Shown here piece by piece: positions 7,153 to 15,741 of a stretch of 64,000 bases of DNA. Each line of letters begins with the position of its first letter. Position 1 is the stretch's first letter. The translations under genes were made by a program, and so were the position numbers. The notes under the pieces were generated by a model that saw nothing but the letters and a program-made list of their open reading frames with translations, was not told the origin of the DNA and did no database searches. The DNA comes from Blastomonas sp. AAP53 (lineage in GTDB: Bacteria; Pseudomonadota; Alphaproteobacteria; Sphingomonadales; Sphingomonadaceae). The stretch is taken from assembly GCF_000331245.1 (NCBI RefSeq), contig NZ_ANFZ01000009.1, positions 496,001 to 560,000 of the forward strand. Direction: 5' to 3'.

Positions 7153-9963
7153 ATGTCACAGCAGAACCACCTCTACCTAGTCGACGGATCGTCCTATATC
7201 TTTCGCGCCTATCACCGGCTGCCGCCGCTGACCAACCCAGAAGGCACGCCGGTTGGTGCAGTCTATGGCTATACCACGATGTTGTGGAAGCTGGCCGATG
7301 ATCTGCACAAGGCCGATGGCCCGACGCACATGGCGGTGATTCTCGACAAGAGCTCCAAGAGCTTCCGCAATGATCTGTACGACCAGTACAAGGCGCACCG
7401 GCCTGCCCCGCCCGAAGACCTGGTGCCGCAGTTCCCGCTGATCCGCGATGCGACGCGCGCCTTTTCCATGCCGTGCATCGAGGAAGACAATGTCGAGGCG
7501 GACGATATCATCGCCAGCTATGCGCTCGATGCGCTGGCCAAGGGGTGGAAGGTCACCATCGTCTCCTCCGACAAGGATCTGATGCAGCTGATCCAGCCCG
7601 GGCTCGACATGCTCGACACGATGAAGAATGTGCGCATGGGGCCCGAGGCCGTGATGGAGAAGTTCGGCGTCACGCCCGAACAGCTGGGCGATGTGCTGGC
7701 GCTGATGGGCGATGCCGTCGATAACGTCCCCGGCATTCGCGGCGTTGGCCCCAAGACGGCATCCAAGCTGATCGTCGAACATGGCGATCTTGAAAGCGTG
7801 CTGGCAGCCGCACCATCGATGAAGCCCTCGAAGATGCGCGACAGCCTGATCGAGCAAGCCGAGATGGCGCGGCTGAGCAAGGTGCTGGTGACGCTCAGGG
7901 ACGATTGTCCGCTGCCCAATGCGCTTGATGATTTCCTGCTCAAGGATATTCCGCCAGAGCCGCTGGCCGCGTTCCTCAAGCTGCACGGCTTTACCAGCCT
8001 GCTGCGCAAGCTGGGTGCCAGCGGACCTGCCGAAGCGGCTGCGCCTTCCTCGTCATCAACGTCCGATCCCGCTGCGCCGAGGTCCGACAATGCGATTGCA
8101 CCTCAGGCCCTGGTGATGCCGCCGATCGATGTCGATGCCTATGTCTGCGTGCAGGATATCGAAACGCTGGATGCCTGGATCGCGCGGGCGCGCGCCGCTG
8201 GCACGATCGCGGTCGACACCGAGACCGATTCGCTCGATTCAATGCAGGCGCGGCTCGTCGGCGTGAGCCTGGCCGTTGCGCCGGGAGAGGCCTGCTATAT
8301 CCCGCTGGGTCATGGCGGCAGCGACATGTTCGCCGAAAAGCCCGAGCAGATCGCGATGGACGACGCCATCGCACGGCTGAAGCCGTTGCTGGAGGACGAC
8401 AGTGTCCTCAAGATTGGCCAGAACATCAAATACGACCTCAACGTGCTGGCCCGCCATGGCATCATGGTGGCGCCGATCGATGACACGATGGTCATGAGCT
8501 TTACCCTCGACGCAGGGCACGAGTTCGGCAGCGGCGGGCATGGCATGGACGCGCTTGCGCAGCGGCATCTGGGGCATGAATGCATCAGCTTCAAATCGCT
8601 GACCGGGACCGGCAAGAAGCAGATCGGTTTCAATGAGGTGCCGCTGAGCGATGCGACTCGCTATGCCGCCGAGGACGCCGATGTCACCTTGCGGTTGTGG
8701 CATGTTCTGCGTCCGCGCATGCCCGCAGAAGGGGTCAGCCGCGTCTATCAGATGGTCGATCGTCCGCTGATCCCCGTGGTCGCCGCGATGGAACGCAGCG
8801 GCATCAAGGTCGATCGCGAGCAGCTCGCCGCCCTCAGCCACGATTTTGCCACTCGCATGGCCGCGCTCGAGACCGAGATCCACGAGCTTGCCGGGCAGAG
8901 CTTTTCGATCGGCAGCCCCAAGCAGCTGGGTGAGATCCTGTTCGACAAGCTGGGCCTCAAGGGCGGCAAGAAGGGCAAGACCGGTGCCTATTCCACCGAT
9001 GTCACCGTGCTCGAAAAGCTCGCCGGCGAAGGGTCGGAGATTTCGCGCAAGGTTCTGGACTGGCGGCAACTCGCCAAGCTCAAATCGACCTATACCGACG
9101 CGCTGCAGGAACAGATCAATCCGCAGACGGGACGGGTCCATACCAGCTACAGCCTGGTCGGGGCGCAGACCGGGCGGTTGTCGTCGACCGAGCCCAATCT
9201 CCAGAACATTCCCATCCGCACCGAAATCGGTCGCCAGATCCGGCATGCCTTCGTCGCCGAGCCCGGCAACGTCATCCTGGCAGCGGACTACAGCCAGATC
9301 GAACTGCGGCTGGCGGCGCATATGGCCGATGTCGAGACCCTGCGCGATGCCTTCGCGCACGGCGAGGACATTCACAACCGCACGGCGCAGGAGCTGTTCG
9401 GCGAGGTCAACCGCGATACGCGCGGGCGGGCCAAGACGATCAACTTCGCGATCCTTTATGGCATTTCACGCTGGGGGCTGGCCGGAAGGCTCGAGGTCAG
9501 CGCGGACGAGGCGCAGGCAATGATCGATACCTATTTCCAGCGTTTTCCGGGTATCAACCGCTATATCGCCGAGACGATGGAGAGCGCGCGCGAGACCGGT
9601 TATACCGAGACGCTCTTCGGCAGGAAAACGCACTTTCCCCGGATCAACTCCAAGAACCAGGCCGAACGGCAGGGCAGCGAACGCGCGGCGATCAATGCGC
9701 CGATCCAGGGAACAAGTGCCGATATCATCAAGCGTGCGATGGCGCGCATGGTGCCTGCGCTGCAGGCGGCCGGACTGACGAACGTGCGGATGCTCCTTCA
9801 GGTGCACGATGAACTGGTGTTCGAGCTCCCCGAAGCCGATGTCGAAGCCGCTTCTGCCGTCATCCGTACGGTGATGGAAAATGCAGCGGAACCTGTGGTC
9901 AGGCTTAGCGTACCGTTGGGTGTCGAGATCGGTACCGGGCCGAGTTGGGGTGCTGCTCACTGA
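7153..9963 (+). CDS. polA: DNA polymerase I
   Basis: This 936-residue three-domain enzyme has an N-terminal 5'-3' exonuclease (about 1-300; LYLVDGSSYIFRAYH, EADDIIASYA, GDAVDNVPGIRGVGPKTA). The 3'-5' proofreading domain (about 345-540) starts with VDTETDSLD, so its catalytic acids are present. The polymerase domain (about 560-936) has motif A ADYSQIELRLAAH, motif B KTINFAILYG and motif C VHDELVFE. It fills gaps and removes RNA primers and damaged bases. The start at 7153 (MSQQNHLYLVDG) is preferred over in-frame sites further upstream because family proteins begin just before LYLVDG; no clear SD precedes it. The stop overlaps the ATG of the antiporter (TGATG). Confidence 0.98.
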   Translation: MSQQNHLYLVDGSSYIFRAYHRLPPLTNPEGTPVGAVYGYTTMLWKLADDLHKADGPTHMAVILDKSSKSFRNDLYDQYKAHRPAPPEDLVPQFPLIRDATRAFSMPCIEEDNVEADDIIASYALDALAKGWKVTIVSSDKDLMQLIQPGLDMLDTMKNVRMGPEAVMEKFGVTPEQLGDVLALMGDAVDNVPGIRGVGPKTASKLIVEHGDLESVLAAAPSMKPSKMRDSLIEQAEMARLSKVLVTLRDDCPLPNALDDFLLKDIPPEPLAAFLKLHGFTSLLRKLGASGPAEAAAPSSSSTSDPAAPRSDNAIAPQALVMPPIDVDAYVCVQDIETLDAWIARARAAGTIAVDTETDSLDSMQARLVGVSLAVAPGEACYIPLGHGGSDMFAEKPEQIAMDDAIARLKPLLEDDSVLKIGQNIKYDLNVLARHGIMVAPIDDTMVMSFTLDAGHEFGSGGHGMDALAQRHLGHECISFKSLTGTGKKQIGFNEVPLSDATRYAAEDADVTLRLWHVLRPRMPAEGVSRVYQMVDRPLIPVVAAMERSGIKVDREQLAALSHDFATRMAALETEIHELAGQSFSIGSPKQLGEILFDKLGLKGGKKGKTGAYSTDVTVLEKLAGEGSEISRKVLDWRQLAKLKSTYTDALQEQINPQTGRVHTSYSLVGAQTGRLSSTEPNLQNIPIRTEIGRQIRHAFVAEPGNVILAADYSQIELRLAAHMADVETLRDAFAHGEDIHNRTAQELFGEVNRDTRGRAKTINFAILYGISRWGLAGRLEVSADEAQAMIDTYFQRFPGINRYIAETMESARETGYTETLFGRKTHFPRINSKNQAERQGSERAAINAPIQGTSADIIKRAMARMVPALQAAGLTNVRMLLQVHDELVFELPEADVEAASAVIRTVMENAAEPVVRLSVPLGVEIGTGPSWGAAH

Positions 9964-11306
9964 TGATCAATATCGTTCGCCAGATCCTCATCCCAAACAA
10001 CCCAGATCTGGATGCGACAGCCTTCACCGACCCGATGTTCACGAGCATGGTCGGCCAGTTTCTGCTGCATAATTACAAGCTGTGGTTGCTCGGCATCGGC
10101 ATCGTCGTGTTGCTAGTCGCCTGGTTGCCGCTGCTGCTCAAGAAGTTGCCATTGTCGCTGCCGATCATCTTCGTTGGCTTCGGCATGGCCATGTTCTCCT
10201 TCACGCCGCTTGGGCAATTCTCTCCGCATCCCGTCGAATCGCCCGTTCTGATCGAGAAGGCGACCGAATTCATCGTCATTATCTCGCTGATGGGTGCCGG
10301 CCTGAAGATCAGCAGGCCATTGAGCTGGGCTGGCTGGAAGATCACGGTGCGCCTGCTGGCAGTCGTGATGCCACTCACCATCGGCCTGATCGCGCTCTCG
10401 GGATTGTGGATACTCGGGCTGCCGCTGGCATCTGCACTGTTGCTGGGCGCATGCCTGGCACCGACCGATCCAGTGCTCGCATCTGACGTCCAGATTGAAA
10501 AACCCGACGGCGAAGACAGCGATGAGGCGCGTTTCGCGCTGACGTCCGAGGCGGGACTCAATGACGCGCTTGCATTCCCGTTTGTTCATCTCGCGCTTGT
10601 GGCCAGTGTTGCTGGCCTTGGCTGGTCTTCGGTGGGCCTTTGGGCATGGCATGATGTTGTCTGGCGGCTGGGTGTGGGCGCGCTGGTGGGCGCTGCCGGA
10701 GGCTGGCTACTCGGGCAGATCATCTACCGCCTGCCTCAGGATACGCGGCTTTCCCGCACTGGCGATGGCTTCATCGCTGTGGGAGCAACGCTCGCTATCT
10801 ATGCCTTGACCGAATTTGCGCACGGCTACGGTTTTCTGGCGGTCTTTATCGCCGGACTGATCCTGCGCCGGTCGGCCGATGGCGACGACTTCAATTCCGA
10901 ACTGCACGATTTTGCCGATGAGACCGAGCGGTTGGTGATGATGGTATTGTTGGTGCTGTTCGGCGGAATGCTGACCGGCGGCGAACTGCTATCGGACATC
11001 GGCTGGACCAATGTGCTTGTCGCGGCGCTGGTGCTGCTCGTGATCCGTCCGGTGATTGGTTATCTGGCGCTGGTCGACATCGATCGCCCCCCGCTCGAGC
11101 GATTCATCATCGCCTTTTTTGGTATCCGGGGGCTGGGGTCGGTCTATTATCTCGCTTTCGGCCTCAACCACGGAAACTTCGAGAACCAGAATGTGCTGTG
11201 GGAGACGCTAGGGCTGATCGTGCTGGGTTCCATTCTGCTGCACGGCCTCACGGTGACGCCCTTCATGCGCCTTCTCAACCACCGGATGGGCAAGCCCGCC
11301 GACTGA
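9963..11306 (+). CDS. CPA1-family cation/proton antiporter
   Basis: This 447-residue integral membrane protein has about twelve hydrophobic helices and the family signature of acidic residues in helices (LLGACLAPTDPVLASD, then SEAGLNDALAFPFVH). A region PDGEDSDEARFALTSEAG precedes the ND motif, as in NhaP-like transporters. The conserved FFGIRGLGSVYYLAFG block lies near the C-terminus. It most likely exchanges Na+ or K+ for protons in the inner membrane; ion choice cannot be read from sequence. ATG 9963 overlaps the polA stop, suggesting translational coupling to polA, which is functionally unrelated. A TTG at 9945 is an alternative. It is followed by the convergent pheA gene, with no clear terminator between. 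Confidence 0.88.
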   Translation: MINIVRQILIPNNPDLDATAFTDPMFTSMVGQFLLHNYKLWLLGIGIVVLLVAWLPLLLKKLPLSLPIIFVGFGMAMFSFTPLGQFSPHPVESPVLIEKATEFIVIISLMGAGLKISRPLSWAGWKITVRLLAVVMPLTIGLIALSGLWILGLPLASALLLGACLAPTDPVLASDVQIEKPDGEDSDEARFALTSEAGLNDALAFPFVHLALVASVAGLGWSSVGLWAWHDVVWRLGVGALVGAAGGWLLGQIIYRLPQDTRLSRTGDGFIAVGATLAIYALTEFAHGYGFLAVFIAGLILRRSADGDDFNSELHDFADETERLVMMVLLVLFGGMLTGGELLSDIGWTNVLVAALVLLVIRPVIGYLALVDIDRPPLERFIIAFFGIRGLGSVYYLAFGLNHGNFENQNVLWETLGLIVLGSILLHGLTVTPFMRLLNHRMGKPAD

Positions 11307-11327
11307 GCAGGCCAGCGATCCGGAACA

Positions 11328-12218
11328 TCATTCGCGCGACAATGCCTGCGGATAGCATCCCAGCACCCGCACCCATTTGCTGTGATAACCGAGCACTTCG
11401 AGCGCGCGATCGACTGCGGGCTGGCCAGGCATGCCCTCGATATCGGCGAAGAATTCTGCCGCAGCAAAGCTGCCGTCGCGGATATAGCTTTCCAGCTTGG
11501 TCATGTTGATGCCATTGGTGGCAAAGCCCGACAGCGCCATGAACAGCGCTGCAGGGATGTTCTTCACTTCAAAAATGAAGGTGGTCATCACCTTGCCGGT
11601 ATCGGGCAGCGGATCGTCGCGATGCGCTGCAAGCACGACAAAGCGGGTCATGTTGTGCGCGGCATCCTCGATGCCCTCGGCCACGACCTTCAGCCCGAAG
11701 ACCTCGCCCGCCAGCCTTGATGCGACGGCGCACAATCCCGGCTCTTCCGATTCTGCGACAAATGCAGCAGCACCGGCGGTATCGGGATAGTTCACCGGCT
11801 CCATTCCGTTGGCGCGCAGATAATGCCGCGTCTGGCCCAGAGCCTGCGGATGGCTGACGGCGGAATGGTAGGGCCCGTCGCCCTTGGCCAGCAGGCAGTG
11901 GCGCACCGGCAGAAAATACTCGGCGACAATCGTAAGGCCGCTTTCAGGCAGCAGGAAATGAATGTCGGCCACGCGCCCATGTTGCGAGTTCTCGATCGGG
12001 ATGATCGCGCGCGCGGCGCGGCCATCCTTCACCGCGTCCATGGCATCCTGAAAGGAGAAACACGGCAGCGGATGCCAATCGGGGGCAAAGCCGCTGGCCG
12101 CAATATGCGAATAGGCTCCGGGCGCGCCCTGATAGGCAATGGCGCGCTCCGGCTCTTGAGCGGCGATTCGCGCCATGTCCTCAACCATCAGACGGGCGAT
12201 CTGGGGATAGCTTTGCAT
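11328..12218 (-). CDS. pheA: Prephenate dehydratase with ACT domain
   Basis: This 296-residue protein has a catalytic periplasmic-binding-like region (about 25-205: IAYQGAPGAYSH, IIPIENSQHGRV, SHPQALGQT, and the catalytic NMTRFVVL). A C-terminal ACT regulatory domain (about 220-295: TTFIFEVKNIPAALFMAL, LESYIRDGSFAAAEFFADI) follows. It converts prephenate to phenylpyruvate for phenylalanine synthesis. No chorismate mutase domain is fused, so it is the monofunctional type. The ACT domain normally gives phenylalanine feedback inhibition. It is divergent from the cytochrome c gene with about 230 nt between them, where no convincing promoter was picked out. Confidence 0.97.
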   Translation of the reverse strand: MQSYPQIARLMVEDMARIAAQEPERAIAYQGAPGAYSHIAASGFAPDWHPLPCFSFQDAMDAVKDGRAARAIIPIENSQHGRVADIHFLLPESGLTIVAEYFLPVRHCLLAKGDGPYHSAVSHPQALGQTRHYLRANGMEPVNYPDTAGAAAFVAESEEPGLCAVASRLAGEVFGLKVVAEGIEDAAHNMTRFVVLAAHRDDPLPDTGKVMTTFIFEVKNIPAALFMALSGFATNGINMTKLESYIRDGSFAAAEFFADIEGMPGQPAVDRALEVLGYHSKWVRVLGCYPQALSRE

Positions 12219-12451
12219 GGGCAGGGCGCATAGGCAGGCTACGCCGTAACGACAAGGCGAAATCGCGCGTGTCGGGGCTTGCAGAGCGCCCGGACCATGA
12301 TTAGAGGGGGCGGCGGACCGGCCTGTTGCGACGCGGCAATGGGCCTGACGATACGATGGCTATTCCGGTTTTTGGGACCGGGCTATCCGGGTTTTGACCT
12401 TCACGGCGCCGTGTGACCATGGCGCCTGCGCAAAAGATGAGGCAACAGGGC

Positions 12452-13096
12452 ATGCAGGACATCAAAAACACGGTTGCAGGTTGGGTGCTTGCAGGGGGCA
12501 TCGCCGCCCTGGGTCTCTCGATCATCAGCGGCAAGGTGTTCCATGCCGACAAGCCCGAGCGTCCTGAAAAGCTGGGCTATGTCATCGAGGGCGTCGTTTC
12601 GTCAGAAGGTGAAGGCGCAGCGGCTGAAGTGCCGATCGCCACATTGCTCGCCAGCGCCGACCCCGCCAAGGGCGAGAAGGTGTTCGCCAAGTGCGGCTCG
12701 TGCCATTCGATCAACAGCGGCGGTGCCAATGGCATCGGCCCCAACCTGTACGGCGTTCTGGGCAAGCCCCATGCTGCAGTGGCGGGCTTTGCCTATTCCG
12801 ATGCTCTCAAGAGCAAGTCTGGTCCGTGGACGTTTGACGAGATGAACGCCTGGCTGACCTCGCCCAAGGCCTATGCCGATGGCACCAAGATGAGCTTTGC
12901 CGGCCTTGGCAAGGCCGAAGACCGCGCCAACCTGATGGCGTGGATGAACACCCAGAGTGCTAGCCCGCTTCCTCTGCCGGCGGCACCGGCTGCTGATGCA
13001 GCGCCCGCCGCTGAAGGCGAAGCAGCCGCTCCTGCCGAGGGCGAGGCAGCGCCTGCGGGTGATACCGCTGCAGCGGCGGCACCTGCCGCGAGCTGA
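12452..13096 (+). CDS. Membrane-anchored class I cytochrome c (CycM-like)
   Basis: An N-terminal uncleaved helix (about 8-28) is followed by a c-type haem domain with CGSCH (81-85), the GPNLYGVLG block and a Met ligand in GTKMSFAG (M147). This is the arrangement of CycM/cytochrome c552, which carries electrons from the bc1 complex to terminal oxidases. After the haem domain there is a tail of about 45 residues made almost only of Ala, Pro, Glu and Gly, probably a disordered extension. The start is uncertain: ATG 12452 has GAGG and AGGG upstream, but in-frame ATGs at 12437 and 12419 exist. A terminator follows at 13123. Confidence 0.9.
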   Translation: MQDIKNTVAGWVLAGGIAALGLSIISGKVFHADKPERPEKLGYVIEGVVSSEGEGAAAEVPIATLLASADPAKGEKVFAKCGSCHSINSGGANGIGPNLYGVLGKPHAAVAGFAYSDALKSKSGPWTFDEMNAWLTSPKAYADGTKMSFAGLGKAEDRANLMAWMNTQSASPLPLPAAPAADAAPAAEGEAAAPAEGEAAPAGDTAAAAAPAAS

Positions 13097-13122
13097 CTTC
13101 CAGCAGGCAATCGTTACAGGAT

Positions 13123-13154
13123 AAAGGCTCCGCCAGCGATGGCGGGGCCTTTTT
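13123..13154. terminator. Rho-independent terminator, probably bidirectional
   Basis: AAAGGCTCCGCCA-gcga-TGGCGGGGCCTTTTT forms a 10-bp stem with one G-T pair. It follows the cytochrome c gene. On the other strand it has AAA/TTT flanks, and the convergent DUF2721 gene ends inside its T run (13154), so it may serve both genes. Confidence 0.85.
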
Positions 13155-13618
13155 CATTCCTCATCCAGCCGCAACAGGCTTTCCTCGATGCGGATATTGC
13201 GCGTCGCCAGCCGAATTTCGGCAATGAACAGCAGCAGGCCGGAGATCAGCAACGTCATCGCCAGAATGAAGCCCCCGGCGACGAACTGACCGAACTGATA
13301 GCCGGTCAGCGACAGCACAAAGATCGCAGCGATCACCACGGCAACCGTGACCGCGCTCAATGTTCCCATCAGGATGGCCTTGTTGACGATGCCGGCGCGC
13401 CGATCGAGGATGCGCAGCTCGTTCACCACCTGAACATGCGCCTCTCCCTTGGTCTTGTGAAACTCGGCCATCTGCACCCGCTCACGATCGATCACCCGTG
13501 CCAGCCGGTTGGCGAACATCTGCAGGATGTTGCCCGTGGCCAGCAACAGGAAGGCAGGCGCCATCGCGATCTGGATCAGCCGCCCGATCTGCCCGATATC
13601 AAGATCCGTGATTGACAT
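13154..13618 (-). CDS. DUF2721 family membrane protein
   Basis: This 154-residue protein has three hydrophobic helices (about 12-33, 83-103, 112-135). Between the first and second is a charged cytoplasmic stretch with ANRLARVIDRERVQM and NELRILDRRAGIVNKAI. The pattern LATGNILQMFANRLARVIDR is the hallmark of DUF2721, a widespread inner-membrane family without assigned function. It stands alone on the minus strand, downstream of the 13679 operon by 60 nt, and could be part of the same transcript. Its stop codon abuts the terminator shared with the convergent cytochrome c gene. Confidence 0.85.
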   Translation of the reverse strand: MSITDLDIGQIGRLIQIAMAPAFLLLATGNILQMFANRLARVIDRERVQMAEFHKTKGEAHVQVVNELRILDRRAGIVNKAILMGTLSAVTVAVVIAAIFVLSLTGYQFGQFVAGGFILAMTLLISGLLLFIAEIRLATRNIRIEESLLRLDEE

Positions 13619-13678
13619 GATGGCGGCTTTTCCCCTGCTTGAACGCTCGAGCGGACTATAGACAGCCGCGCTGCCCCA

Positions 13679-14566
13679 TCAATCGGCAATCGCCGCCTGA
13701 TACCTTTGTGCAAGCCAGCCTGATCCCTGCGGAGAAAGCCTGGCGATCTGGCGCTCGCGAGCGTCCGGGCCTGTTTCAGCCAGCAAGAGCGCACGAATGG
13801 CCGACCAGCGCAGCCGATCGACCCCATGGCGCGTGGCGATGGTCTCGAGCATATCGCGCGCATTTTCAGGATCGAGCGCCAGCGCAAGCTGCGCCAGGGT
13901 ATCGCCGGTGCATCCCGTCAGCACCCGTGAAATCGTGGATGTGGCAAGGTCATATTGAAACTGGTCGGTCCATGTCTGGACGGGCGCACTGTGCATCAGA
14001 TTGATCGAGACCGACAGGCTGTCTGGCGCATGCTGGCAATGGATATCGCGCCGCGCGCGATAGTGCATCACCTGCCCCGGCGCCAAAACGCTGCTGCCGA
14101 CGCGGCGCAGCGCGACACGTTCGCCGACAAACCCGGTGATGGTATCGGGATCGACCGCATAATGGTCGCTGCGATAGCCAGGGCCGTGATAGCCGATGGT
14201 GAGGAAATCGAAATTGTGGTCGTGCGCCAGACCATAGACAAACGCCGCCTCGCCGCTGTCGCGCAGCACCGCCTCTTCGTGCGAGGGCCAGATATTGGCG
14301 CGCAGGAACCATCCGGGCCGGGCGCGTCCCAAAAGCATCACCTGCGGCGAATACCCCTGCCAGCCCGTTCGGGCACACCCGGCTTTCAGGTCGCGCAGCG
14401 CAAGTTCGCCCAGGAATTCACGGTTGGCGGCAAGCCGCGCCAGCCAATGTGCAGCCCCGGCAACCGATAAGGGATCATCAGGCGCAAAACCCGAGGCATC
14501 CAATGCGGCAAGGCACTCCTCGAGCGTACAAGGCTCTGCAGGGTCAGTGAGTATCGGCTGTGCCAT
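13679..14566 (-). CDS. Unrecognised protein with cupin-like metal site and helical C-terminus (third gene of a peptide-linked operon)
   Basis: This 295-residue soluble protein is not recognised with certainty. A helical N-terminus (about 1-75; LAALDASGFAPDDPLSV) precedes a beta-rich middle (about 80-200) with a His/Asp cluster, AHDHNFDFLTIGYHGPGYRS then DHYAVD, and a second set, HYRARRDIHCQHAPDSLSVS. These could bind a metal as in cupins or Fe(II)/2-oxoglutarate enzymes, but the canonical spacing is not clear. The last 80 residues look like HEAT-type helices (RLRWSAIRALLLAETG). It overlaps the gene before it (14544-15473) by 23 nt, and the two share the same domain order, suggesting paralogy. 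Together with the 55-residue peptide at 15460 it forms an operon. A role in peptide modification is speculation from context. Confidence 0.6.
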   Translation of the reverse strand: MAQPILTDPAEPCTLEECLAALDASGFAPDDPLSVAGAAHWLARLAANREFLGELALRDLKAGCARTGWQGYSPQVMLLGRARPGWFLRANIWPSHEEAVLRDSGEAAFVYGLAHDHNFDFLTIGYHGPGYRSDHYAVDPDTITGFVGERVALRRVGSSVLAPGQVMHYRARRDIHCQHAPDSLSVSINLMHSAPVQTWTDQFQYDLATSTISRVLTGCTGDTLAQLALALDPENARDMLETIATRHGVDRLRWSAIRALLLAETGPDARERQIARLSPQGSGWLAQRYQAAIAD

Positions 14567-15473
14567 GCTTGCCGCCCCCCATCGCTGCGAGTTCGGGATA
14601 GCGCGTCAGCAGCGTCGCTCGCGTCTGTGCCGCCTGTCGGCGCAGTCCGGCGTCCGGATCGTCGCGCATCATCGCTTCGAGCAGTTCAAAGCCGGCCTGA
14701 GAATCGATCGCCAGCGCCTCCATGACACCATGCCAGCGCAAGTGCGGCGACCATTGCCCCAGGCTGTCGCGGATTACCTGCAGGGCCTGGTTTATCTGGA
14801 GCGAGCGCAGCAGCGACACGGTCATCCGCGTTCGGCCTTCGTGCGATTGTGCCTGACGGACCCGCAATACCGCTCCGCTGTCCGCATCGCATTCGATCGC
14901 TTGCGTGGCCATCGGATCGCGCACCATCATCCGCACCAAGACGGCATCTGCGCCAACATGGCTGAACCGCAGCGCCTCGGTCGCGTTGTCGAGAAGAAAC
15001 TCCTCTCCACCCCGCACCACACACGGCTCTTCGGCCCATGCGCGACGGGAAATATTGCTGGGGACCCTCAGGTGCCGCTGGACCCAGATATCATCGGCAA
15101 CCAGGAAGCGGAGCCGGGTCCAGCCATCGACAAACTCGACGATCGATTTTGCGCCGTGACGATCGGCCATCCGCGCCTGCCAGCCATCTGCAGAGATCAT
15201 CGCAAGCGACAGATGCACCCGTCCATCATCAACCAGAACCAGAGACTGCAGCACCGGATCGGCATAACCTCTGGGCAACTCAGCAGGATGCAGTGCCATC
15301 AGCGCAAGCCTGTGGTGCAACCATTGGCTCGCAAAACCACGGGCGCACACAATCGGCCAGAGCATTTCGGCCAGAGCATCGGCCCTCGCGTCAGGATTGT
15401 CCTGCACAATGCGGTTGAGCCATATGTGCGGAGCCACGCGGGACGATCCGCCGCCCGTATTAACCGCCGCCAC
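14544..15473 (-). CDS. Unrecognised protein with beta-rich middle and HEAT-like C-terminus (second gene of a peptide-linked operon)
   Basis: This 309-residue soluble protein is not recognised. An Ala/Leu-rich helical N-terminus (IVQDNPDARADALAEML) is followed by a beta-rich middle (about 85-200; VHLSLAMISADGWQARM, VEFVDGWTRLRFLVADDIW) and a helical end (SLLRSLQINQALQVIRDSLG; HLRWHGVMEALAIDS; MMRDDPDAGLRRQAAQTRATL), the last like HEAT repeats. The layout mirrors the next gene (13679-14566), and HLRWHGVMEAL lines up with DRLRWSAIRAL there. The middle domain lacks the His-rich set of that protein, so it may be a non-catalytic partner. It starts at GTG 15473, inside the end of the 55-residue peptide gene (14-nt overlap), implying coupled translation. 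Confidence 0.6.
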   Translation of the reverse strand: MAAVNTGGGSSRVAPHIWLNRIVQDNPDARADALAEMLWPIVCARGFASQWLHHRLALMALHPAELPRGYADPVLQSLVLVDDGRVHLSLAMISADGWQARMADRHGAKSIVEFVDGWTRLRFLVADDIWVQRHLRVPSNISRRAWAEEPCVVRGGEEFLLDNATEALRFSHVGADAVLVRMMVRDPMATQAIECDADSGAVLRVRQAQSHEGRTRMTVSLLRSLQINQALQVIRDSLGQWSPHLRWHGVMEALAIDSQAGFELLEAMMRDDPDAGLRRQAAQTRATLLTRYPELAAMGGGKHGTADTH

Positions 15474-15627
15474 TTTCGTAGACCACGATCACCGCAATGA
15501 TCCACAAGTCGTCGGTCGCGCTCATCACCGGCTGGTCATTCAGTCTCGCACCGTGCAGCGCAATCGGGTGGGCGTAGCCAGGCAGTTCGGAAATCCGGAT
15601 GACAGGCGGCTTGCGGTCTGCGGCCAT
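15460..15627 (-). CDS. 55-residue peptide heading the three-gene operon
   Basis: This short reading frame starts at ATG 15627, with AAAGGA about 9 nt upstream, and ends at TAA 15460. The N-terminal half is polar and basic (MAADRKPPVIRISELPGYAH). The C-terminal part is strongly hydrophobic and ends in three glycines (DDLWIIAVIVVYESGGG). There is no cleavable signal and no cysteine. It could be a leader-plus-core RiPP precursor, a one-helix membrane peptide or a small regulatory protein. Support for its reality: a good SD, the downstream gene beginning inside its last codons, and the lack of any other gene in the 270 nt between 15473 and 15742. No family is recognised. Confidence 0.6.
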   Translation of the reverse strand: MAADRKPPVIRISELPGYAHPIALHGARLNDQPVMSATDDLWIIAVIVVYESGGG

Positions 15628-15702
15628 GAACAGCTTCCTTTGTACGACGGGTTGACGAACAGGTGGGAGCGTGCAGAGTTCTCAGCGCTATTTCCAATTA
15701 TC

Positions 15703-15717
15703 GTCCGTTAATCGGAC
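15703..15717. promoter_or_regulatory. Short inverted repeat in a divergent intergenic region
   Basis: GTCCG-TTAAT-CGGAC lies between the divergent peptide gene (start 15627) and thioesterase gene (start 15742), 25 nt from the latter. It is operator-like in size and place, but no regulator is known. Confidence 0.3.
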
Positions 15718-15741
15718 TGGCCAGGAATCGAACGAGCCTTC

